Assembly: GCF_000739735.1 (NCBI RefSeq)
Contig: NZ_BBJF01000004.1
Span: 682,001 to 746,000, forward strand
Direction: 5' to 3'
DNA: 64,000 nucleotides
Source: Paraburkholderia ginsengisoli NBRC 100965
Lineage (GTDB): Bacteria > Pseudomonadota > Gammaproteobacteria > Burkholderiales > Burkholderiaceae
Shown here in pieces: positions 57,938 to 64,000 of the stretch. The notes beneath the pieces are model-generated. The model searched no databases. It was not told the DNA's origin and worked only from the letters and a program-made list of their open reading frames with translations. A program made the position numbers and the translations under genes. Position 1 is the stretch's first letter, and each line of letters starts with the position of its first letter.

Positions 57938-59548
57938 TCAGAGCCGCATCGGCTGTTCCGGCAGCGCGACGAAGAAAGTCGAGCCCGCGCCTTCGGCCGA
58001 CTCGACCCAGACTCGCCCGCCGTGCCGCTCGACCGTGCGCCGCACCACCGCGAGCCCGATGCCGTCGCCGCGCGCGACCTCGCCGTGCAGACGCTGGAAC
58101 GCGCGAAACACCTTCGACATGTACGCGGCCGGAATCCCGAGGCCATTATCGCGGACGTAGTAGGTGCGCAGGCGCACCGCGTGCGGCTCGCTTTCATCGA
58201 CCGATTCCGGCGCGAGCGCGCCGACTTCGACGCGTCCATTGCGCGCCGGGTCGAGGAAGTTCAGCGCGTTGCCGATCAGGTTGCTGAAGATCTGCTCGAC
58301 CGCGGCCGGGTCGCCCCAGGCCGGCGGCAACTCGCGCACCGTGACGACCGCCGCGCGCTGGCTTATCGCGCCCTGCAACGTGTCGACCACCCGGCTCACC
58401 ACACGTCCGACGCTCACTCGCTGCCATTGATATTCGAGCCGGCCCGCGCGCGAAATCCGCAGCAGCGCGTCGATGATCGACGCCGCCCGCGTCACCGCCG
58501 TGCGCAGATAATGCAGCGACTCGCGCACGTCGCCGTCGAGAATATGCGCCATGCGGCGATGCTCCGCTTCCGGCAATCCGGCCCGCGCGACGATGCTGTC
58601 CAGTTCGTCGCACGACACCTGCAATTCCTTCGAAAAGCCTTGCAGATTCACCAGCGGCGAGCGCAGATCGTGCGACACGCTGTAGATGAACATTTCGTTG
58701 TCTTGCGTTTCCTGACGCAGTTCTTCGTTGACGCCCGCCAGTTCCCGCGCGCGCGCTTCGAGCCGCGTTTTCAGCGCGGCCTGCTCGCGTTCCGCCTCGC
58801 GCAGACGCACGCCGGTCTGATGCAGCACCGCGTCGAGCGTGGCGATTTCATCGCTGCCCGACAGCGGCGCCGCGAGCGGCCGGCCGCTGCCGAGGCGCTC
58901 GGCGTTGCCGGTCAACACTTCCAGCCGCCGGCCGATGCTGCGCGCGAATACCACCGCGGTGGCCGCCCAGATCAGCATCGAGCCGAGCACCGCGCCGATC
59001 AACGCGTACTGCTGACGCGCGCGGCGCCGCGCAAGCGCGGCCGAGCGGTCGGCGTCGAGCCGCGCGGCCTCGTTGCCGAATGCGGCGAGTTCGTCGCGAA
59101 ACAGTACGATCGGGCGCGGCAATGCGCCGGTCTCCAGCGCGATGAACGGAGCGAGGCTGCGTCCCTCGTGCAGCGCCTGCGAAATCGCGAGCGTGTGCGC
59201 GCGATACGCGTCGATCATCTTCTGTATGTTGTGCACGCGCGCCACCTGCTGCGGCGTGCCCGCGACCAGCGCATCCAGCTTCGACAGACGATCGCCGAGG
59301 TCGACCCACACCGTATGACGGTCGATCAGCGACGCGTCGCCGGTCGCCATGGCCGTGCGGATTCGCGCGGCCTGACGCAGCAGCGGATCGACGATGGCCG
59401 ACGACTGATAGAGGATCTGCTTGCTGTTGTCGACCCACTGCGCGGCCTGCGCTGTCTGCTCCTGGGTATCGAAGACGACGCCAAGAAGCGCCAGCTCGAC
59501 CACGCTCGGCACTGCAATCAGCAGCAGACCCTTGGTGAATAATTTCAT
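57938..59548 (-). CDS. CHASE3-type membrane sensor histidine kinase
   Basis: 536 residues. An N-terminal transmembrane helix (8-25), an extracytoplasmic CHASE3-like four-helix sensor (30-175), a second helix (182-202) and a HAMP linker (203-255) lead to a coiled-coil and the HisKA with H293 in IYSVSHDLRSPLVNLQGF. The HATPase has NLIGNALNFLDPAR and the loop VRDNGLGIPAAYMSKVFRAF; ending GSTFFVALPE. The kinase type (phytochrome-like HisKA_2 to Rcp1) fits the receiver gene 81 bases downstream. The start MKLFTKGLLLIAVPSVVELA replaces a 93-residue, Cys/Arg-rich extension. Confidence 0.9.
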   Translation of the reverse strand: MKLFTKGLLLIAVPSVVELALLGVVFDTQEQTAQAAQWVDNSKQILYQSSAIVDPLLRQAARIRTAMATGDASLIDRHTVWVDLGDRLSKLDALVAGTPQQVARVHNIQKMIDAYRAHTLAISQALHEGRSLAPFIALETGALPRPIVLFRDELAAFGNEAARLDADRSAALARRRARQQYALIGAVLGSMLIWAATAVVFARSIGRRLEVLTGNAERLGSGRPLAAPLSGSDEIATLDAVLHQTGVRLREAEREQAALKTRLEARARELAGVNEELRQETQDNEMFIYSVSHDLRSPLVNLQGFSKELQVSCDELDSIVARAGLPEAEHRRMAHILDGDVRESLHYLRTAVTRAASIIDALLRISRAGRLEYQWQRVSVGRVVSRVVDTLQGAISQRAAVVTVRELPPAWGDPAAVEQIFSNLIGNALNFLDPARNGRVEVGALAPESVDESEPHAVRLRTYYVRDNGLGIPAAYMSKVFRAFQRLHGEVARGDGIGLAVVRRTVERHGGRVWVESAEGAGSTFFVALPEQPMRL

Positions 59549-59982
59549 GTTCGCCCGAAGGGTCGTTCGAGCCGAAGCGGCTCGCGAGCACCGGTTGCGC
59601 GCGCCCCGCCGACGCGCCACATTCAACTGCGTGGCGCGCTGCGCAGTGCAGCCGGACGGGCCATTATCGACGTGAATGCGAGATATTTCAACGCAACCGC
59701 AAGTTGCGCTCGCCCACATAAAAATGACTTTTTTATTGGTATCGGATGTTTTTTCGGCGGCTCGTGCGTCTATGATGGAGAACAGATGTGCTGGGAAGCG
59801 AAAGCGCGCAGCGAGGCGGTTCGGCATGATTCGTGCGGGAAGCGGTGAGGCGGCGCTGTCGTCGAATCATCGTGAATCCGGCCTTGTCGTATGCTATAAA
59901 AGATCGACGTGCGGCGCGCGAAGCCGGGAGTTGTCGCATGAGGACGCAGCGTTTCTTGCAATTCTTTTTCAGGCGAATTTTT
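59549..59982. other. divergent intergenic region, partly AT-rich
   Basis: 434 bases between the CHASE3 kinase gene and an unknown plus-strand gene. A locally AT-rich segment near 59715-59755 could hold promoters. Open frames through it are of poor composition and lack ribosome binding sites. Confidence 0.45.
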
Positions 59983-60429
59983 ATGTCCTTCCCGAAAAAG
60001 CGTAGACGCGCGAAGGTGGACGGCGACGAGTCGTTCCTCGCGGTACTGCGGCATTTCAAGCCGTTCGGTCAGCTCGACACCAAGATTGCGCGCGCTCGTG
60101 CGCAAGACGAGCCGGTCCTTTATGCGCACGTGCTGCCAGGGCTCGACGTGCTCCTGTGCAGCGTGCGTGGCGCGCAGCCCCCTTACCCGGCGCCCGCGGA
60201 ATTGCGCAGGCGCTGCATCGAATCGATCACGAATGCGCTGGAACAGCCGCTCGACGGTCTCGAGAACGGCGGTTACTGGTACGAAGCGGACGGCTTCGGC
60301 TTCCTTGTGTTTGCCAGCCGCGCACGCGGCAAGATCCTCACGGAATTCGGCGCCACGCGCGTCGGCTCGCGCCGCGGGGTGCGTCGGCAGGATGCGGCGG
60401 GCGATGCCGCACCGCGTTCCTTGAGGTAA
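59983..60429 (+). CDS. hypothetical protein
   Basis: 148 residues from the ATG at 59983. The N-terminus is very basic (MSFPKKRRRAK), the middle has a repeated alpha/beta pattern (PVLYAHVLPGLDVLLCSVRG, RRRCIESITNALEQPLDG, ENGGYWYEADGFGFLVFASRARG) and the C-terminus is Arg-rich and probably disordered. No signal peptide or membrane helix. I do not recognise a named family; the basic ends suggest nucleic-acid or acidic partner binding only as a guess. It stands alone between the kinase cluster and the AsmA region. Confidence 0.6.
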   Translation: MSFPKKRRRAKVDGDESFLAVLRHFKPFGQLDTKIARARAQDEPVLYAHVLPGLDVLLCSVRGAQPPYPAPAELRRRCIESITNALEQPLDGLENGGYWYEADGFGFLVFASRARGKILTEFGATRVGSRRGVRRQDAAGDAAPRSLR

Positions 60430-60606
60430 GCGCGGTCCGCTGTCCGGTCATTCCTGCACCGGCCTGTGGCGGTGTCGCCGGCTTTAAGCAGGCGGCGCCG
60501 CGTTCCATTCCCTTCAGTTGAACTTTAGTTGAACCTGTCATGCGCGGCGAGCACGCGCATGTGCATTCGCACGCGCGCGCCGCATTAATCTCATGCGTTG
60601 GCTTCC

Positions 60607-60732
60607 TTACTCGGCGAGCGACTCGTCCGCGTGGCCGCGCATGGGCGGCACGCTGATCAACCACAGGAAAATGAAAGACAAGCCGCCGCCGACACTCCAG
60701 CTCAGCCAGTCCGGGGGCAGTGCGGAAATCAT
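60607..60732 (-). CDS. 41-residue single-pass membrane protein coupled to AsmA
   Basis: The ATG at 60732 shares its A with the stop of the AsmA gene (TGATG), and AGGGGAG lies four bases before it, so translation is coupled. It encodes 41 residues beginning MISALPPDWLSWSV, with one hydrophobic helix (GGGLSFIFLWLISV, about 15-28), then PPMRGHADESLAE, a short polar tail. The stop TAA is at 60607-60609. It is too short for usual gene callers. A small inner membrane helper of the AsmA protein is the natural inference; homologues were not checked. Confidence 0.65.
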   Translation of the reverse strand: MISALPPDWLSWSVGGGLSFIFLWLISVPPMRGHADESLAE

Positions 60733-63212
60733 CAGCTCCCCTTATATTCGGCGGCGCTCGCCGGCGACACGGCAGCGGGCTTCCGATTCACCGCGGCAGG
60801 CGACGACGCGCCGCCGCTGGACTTGTTGACCGGCGCGCCGTCGAGCGACAGCGGCGCCTTCGGCTTCTGCTTGACGCCGGGCGGCGGCGCAGTCGGCGCC
60901 TGGCGAACCTGCGACAACAACTGCGCGCACGGCAGCGGCTTGTTGTTGCTGGGCGCAAGCAACGGGATCAGCGCCGCGAACGGATTGATCAGGCCGAGCC
61001 CGACCGCCGCGCCGCCGCGCAACGCGAGCGCCGCCGCATTCACGCCGACGTGCGGGTCCTTGAAGGTACCCTTCACGTACAGCGGCGAGCGCAGCGAAAA
61101 CACGCGGAAGCCCTTCGTATGTGGATGCACGCCCAGATCCAGCGTCTCGTCGCGCAGATTGACGGTGCCGTCGATGTTGATCACCGCGTCGTCGGTATCG
61201 AGCGCGAAGATGCGCGACTCGAGCACGCCGTTGGTCGCGACGAAATCGGCGGCCGCACAATTGATCCTCACGTCGCGATTGCCGAACAGTTTTTCATACA
61301 CGACGTTCGCCACGTTCAGCCCCGCCGCTTCCATCAGCAGACGGCTCACCGTGCCGTCCGTCACGAGCGCTTTCACCTCGCCGTTCGAAGTCGCCGCGAG
61401 CGCCGCCGGTGAATTGCCGGTTGCGGTCAATGCGGCATCGCCGTTGATTTCGCCGAGCGCGTTCTGCATCGTCTTGAAGTTCGGGAACAACTGCTTGAGC
61501 TTCAGATGCCGCGCCGAGGTCGCGAAGCGGCCCTTCAGCGGCACCGCGCTTCCATCCAGATGAATGTCCGACGCGAGCGAGCCGCCCGCGACGCCGAACT
61601 TCAGCGGCTCCAGCGACAGCACGCCATCGGTCATCACGACATGCGTGTACAGGTCCGTGATCGGCAGATCCGGACTCTTGACGATGCGCCGGCCGGTGAA
61701 CTTGACGTCAGCGTCGATCGCCTTCCAGCGGTCGGTGCGGAACTCCTCGACCGGCAGTACCCGGCCGCTCGGCTGCGCCGTCGCGTCGCCGCGTTTGGCC
61801 TTGCTCGCGTTCGAGTCCGCGCCGATCACCGGCGCGAGGTCGGAGAACTGCAACAGATGCGACACCAGTTCGCCCTGCAGCAGCGGCCGCGGCTCACGCG
61901 CCGTATAGGTCAGCGAACCGTTCAGATCGCTGCCGCCGACCCGGCCTGTAAAATTTTCATACTTGAAGACGTTGCCGCTCGACTTGAACTGGCCGATCAA
62001 CCGGCCTTCGGTCGCATACGGCGGCGTGTCGGGCAAGGTCACGCCGGTCAGCGAGTAGAGGCGCGCCATGCTGTTGCCTTGCAGCCAGAGACGCAGATCG
62101 ACCGCCGCGAGATGCGCGGGATCGGTGATCGTGCCGACGAGCCCGACGTGCAGATCGCCCGCCTTCACATCGGCCTGCACCGGGAACGGACGGTTCGCGT
62201 CCTGCAGCGCGAGCACGCCGCCGACCTTGCCGCTGCCCGCCACCGGCGTCTTGTTGTAAGTGCCCTTGATGGTCCAGCCGATCGCATACGGCGGGATGTC
62301 GCGCTTCGCTGCGGCGTCGGCTGTCGTGTCTGCTTTCGCATCGCTCGCGCCCGAGGCGACGACCGCGCCGCTCGCGCCTTTGCTGGCCGCCTTCGAGCCG
62401 CCGGCCATCAGCGCGCCCGACGCGCCTGTCGCCGCCGTCACCCCCGACGCGTTGATATCCGTCGCCGACGCGCCCGAGGCCGCCGCCGCCGAAGCGGCCG
62501 CTGCTTCCGACGCCGCCTGCGCATTCGCCTGCGCGGTCAGCTTGCTGGCGCCCGCCTTGCCGATCGCCTGCGCCGACGCGCTGCGCGACGCCGCTTCCTG
62601 CTGCTTCATCGCTTCGCCAATCGGAATCGGCTGACCGAGCGTGTCGATGACCATCTGAACGTCGACCTTCTTCTGCTGATCGGACAGCGCAATATTGCCC
62701 TTCGCGAACGCGATGTCGTGCAGATCGAGCTTCCATTCGGACGGACCGGTGGAAGCAGGCAATTTGAAAGTCCAGTTGTTGCGGCCGTCGAGCAGACGTT
62801 CGAGATCGACCGACGGATTCACGAGGTTGATCGCGGGGATCACGATGTCATGCGCGAGCAGCGGCAGCACCTTGACCTGGAAATCGATTTCGTCGAGCGT
62901 GGCGAAGTGCGGCTGTTTGGTCCAGTCGGGATTGCCGACCGTGATGTTAGCGGCCGAAAAGCGCGGCCAGGGCACCCAGCCGCGCCAGCCTGTTTCGCCG
63001 ACCGGATGACGCCAGCCCACCTTCAGATCGCCGTTGATCGCGAAAGGCCGGCCGATCGCCTGCGTGACCTTGTCGTTGACGTAAGGCCGCGCGCGGTTCC
63101 AGTCGAAGGTCAAAATAAAAATGACTAGCGCGACGATCAGGATGACGACAGTCGCCAGCAGCCATGCGATGATTTTTGCGATCCGCCGTCCGACGGTGGT
63201 CGACACTGCCAT
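60732..63212 (-). CDS. AsmA family envelope protein
   Basis: 826 residues. One N-terminal transmembrane helix (12-34) anchors a long periplasmic chain with the AsmA start FDWNRARPYVNDKVTQAIGRPFAINGDL. The C-terminal AsmA repeat has EINGDAALTATG and LLMEAAGLNVANVVYEKLFG, ending with a Pro/Lys-rich tail. A low-complexity Ala/Ser/Gly stretch fills about 207-302. AsmA proteins form beta-groove bridges thought to carry phospholipids between membranes. GGAG seven bases before the ATG at 63212 fixes the start. The next gene on the strand is the 41-residue protein. Confidence 0.9.
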   Translation of the reverse strand: MAVSTTVGRRIAKIIAWLLATVVILIVALVIFILTFDWNRARPYVNDKVTQAIGRPFAINGDLKVGWRHPVGETGWRGWVPWPRFSAANITVGNPDWTKQPHFATLDEIDFQVKVLPLLAHDIVIPAINLVNPSVDLERLLDGRNNWTFKLPASTGPSEWKLDLHDIAFAKGNIALSDQQKKVDVQMVIDTLGQPIPIGEAMKQQEAASRSASAQAIGKAGASKLTAQANAQAASEAAAASAAAASGASATDINASGVTAATGASGALMAGGSKAASKGASGAVVASGASDAKADTTADAAAKRDIPPYAIGWTIKGTYNKTPVAGSGKVGGVLALQDANRPFPVQADVKAGDLHVGLVGTITDPAHLAAVDLRLWLQGNSMARLYSLTGVTLPDTPPYATEGRLIGQFKSSGNVFKYENFTGRVGGSDLNGSLTYTAREPRPLLQGELVSHLLQFSDLAPVIGADSNASKAKRGDATAQPSGRVLPVEEFRTDRWKAIDADVKFTGRRIVKSPDLPITDLYTHVVMTDGVLSLEPLKFGVAGGSLASDIHLDGSAVPLKGRFATSARHLKLKQLFPNFKTMQNALGEINGDAALTATGNSPAALAATSNGEVKALVTDGTVSRLLMEAAGLNVANVVYEKLFGNRDVRINCAAADFVATNGVLESRIFALDTDDAVINIDGTVNLRDETLDLGVHPHTKGFRVFSLRSPLYVKGTFKDPHVGVNAAALALRGGAAVGLGLINPFAALIPLLAPSNNKPLPCAQLLSQVRQAPTAPPPGVKQKPKAPLSLDGAPVNKSSGGASSPAAVNRKPAAVSPASAAEYKGS

Positions 63213-63442
63213 TGAGAAGCTCCGTCATTTTTTCTACATTGCGGACCGAGCAGCAGATCTCGTGCCCGGATGAGCGAAGGCTCGTGCCGTCGTTTTATCA
63301 TGCTGCGCGACGGCACAGCAGATTGGCCGCAGCCGTGCGGTCCGCACGTCATTACGGCGTCGCTTTTTCATTGCTTCAGTGCTGCAACGCTTCAGGCTTC
63401 ACTGCTTCGCCATAACGACACAACCCCACTACGATCCGACTC

Positions 63443-64000
63443 ATGACCGATGCTCCCCTCGTCCTCGCCGACGGCATCATGCGGCGCGATGCACTGCGCG
63501 GCCAGACGCTGTTGCAGCCGACTACCTTCGCACTGCATGCCGGCGACCGCGTCGCGATCACCGGCGCGTCCGGCTCCGGCAAGAGCGTGTTCCTGCGCGC
63601 GCTCGCGCTCCTCGACCCGCTCGATGCAGGGCGCATCATGTGGCACGGCGCAACGGTCGAGCGCGGCGCGATTCCGCGTTACCGGCGCAATGTCGCGTAT
63701 CTGCGGCAGCGACCCGCGCTGCTCGACGGCACCGTCGAAGACAACCTGCGCTACCCGTTCGAACTGCGTACCTATCGCGACGTACGCTTCGATCGTGCGC
63801 GGGCGGCCAGCCTCGCCGCTCAGGCCGGCCGCGCGGGAGACTTTCTCGACCAGCGCGCGAGCGAGCTGTCCGGCGGCGAAGCACAGATCACGGCACTGAT
63901 CCGCGTGCTGCAACTGGCGCCCGAAGTGCTGCTGCTCGACGAACCCACCGCGTCGCTCGACCCGGACTCGTCGCATGCGATCGAGGGCCTCGTGCGCGCG
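63443..64000 (+). CDS. ABC transporter ATP-binding protein (YbbL/FetA-like), 3' end cut by the window
   Basis: At least 186 residues are seen; the frame stays open to the window edge. Walker A GASGSGKS lies at about 38-45, the Q-loop in VAYLRQRPALLDG, the ABC signature in LSGGEAQITALI and Walker B in VLLLDEPTAS. The short linker and LRQRP pattern match FetA (YbbL), which with FetB forms an iron-homeostasis-related exporter, but the partner gene lies outside. It diverges from AsmA across 230 bases. Confidence 0.85.
   Translation, partial: MTDAPLVLADGIMRRDALRGQTLLQPTTFALHAGDRVAITGASGSGKSVFLRALALLDPLDAGRIMWHGATVERGAIPRYRRNVAYLRQRPALLDGTVEDNLRYPFELRTYRDVRFDRARAASLAAQAGRAGDFLDQRASELSGGEAQITALIRVLQLAPEVLLLDEPTASLDPDSSHAIEGLVRA

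Noticed and set aside
1..64000. CRISPR array, prophage, insertion sequence or integron
   Set aside because: No spaced identical repeats, transposase, integrase or phage structural gene was seen; tRNA genes are not flanked by attachment-like duplications.

Overview
The window is GC-rich, densely coded core chromosome of a betaproteobacterium, most likely Burkholderiaceae and probably Paraburkholderia or Burkholderia. This rests on gene order and protein character: the run tig-clpP-clpX-lon-hupB-tRNA-Val-tRNA-Asp-ppiD, the neighbouring ispF/ispD/mfd genes, ahpC-ahpD, and the cluster yciB-bolA-parvulin beside purL. I see no phage, insertion sequence, integrase, plasmid function or CRISPR array.

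Layout. 1-9.6 kb: a truncated zinc-free MDR oxidoreductase, a hotdog thioesterase, a MocR-type regulator, a DUF2917 protein, a LEA-like lipoprotein, then three acyl-CoA genes on the minus strand (thiolase, bifunctional hydratase/dehydrogenase, acyl-CoA ligase) that look like a beta-oxidation set. 9.8-14 kb: selO and msrB (both redox linked), then the tight yciB-bolA-parvulin operon. 14-25.5 kb: purL, a DadA-like oxidase, nnr, pgi, and the divergent ybbA/tesA pair whose start codons overlap. 25.5-34.8 kb: the protein-quality-control block on the minus strand (tig, clpP, clpX, lon, hupB, two tRNAs, ppiD). 35-43.5 kb: glycerate kinase, a MarR regulator, a DUF3999 membrane protein, tRNA-Leu, a squalene-synthase-fold protein with degenerate catalytic motifs, and a Tat-exported DUF1501 protein followed upstream by 875 bp without a convincing gene. 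43-48.5 kb: ompR-envZ, ahpC-ahpD, ispF-ispD. 48.6-55.2 kb: mfd, an ArgE/DapE-type deacylase, a PLP-dependent dehydratase, mscL. 55.3-60.4 kb: a three-gene phosphorelay cluster (CHASE3 kinase, single-domain receiver, REC-PAS-kinase-REC hybrid) and a small unknown protein. 60.6-64 kb: an AsmA-family protein translationally coupled to a 41-residue membrane protein, then a truncated ABC ATPase.

Taken together the genes serve housekeeping: proteolysis and folding, isoprenoid precursors, purine synthesis, central carbon, peroxide defence and osmotic/envelope sensing. The least explained items are the 41-residue protein coupled to AsmA, the squalene-synthase-like protein lacking its Asp-rich motifs, the 43-bp duplication between ompR and envZ, and the empty stretch at 42.2-43.1 kb. 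Gene starts were moved inward from the longest reading frame wherever a ribosome binding site or family N-terminus called for it. Most long frames opposite the real genes are composition artefacts of the high GC.
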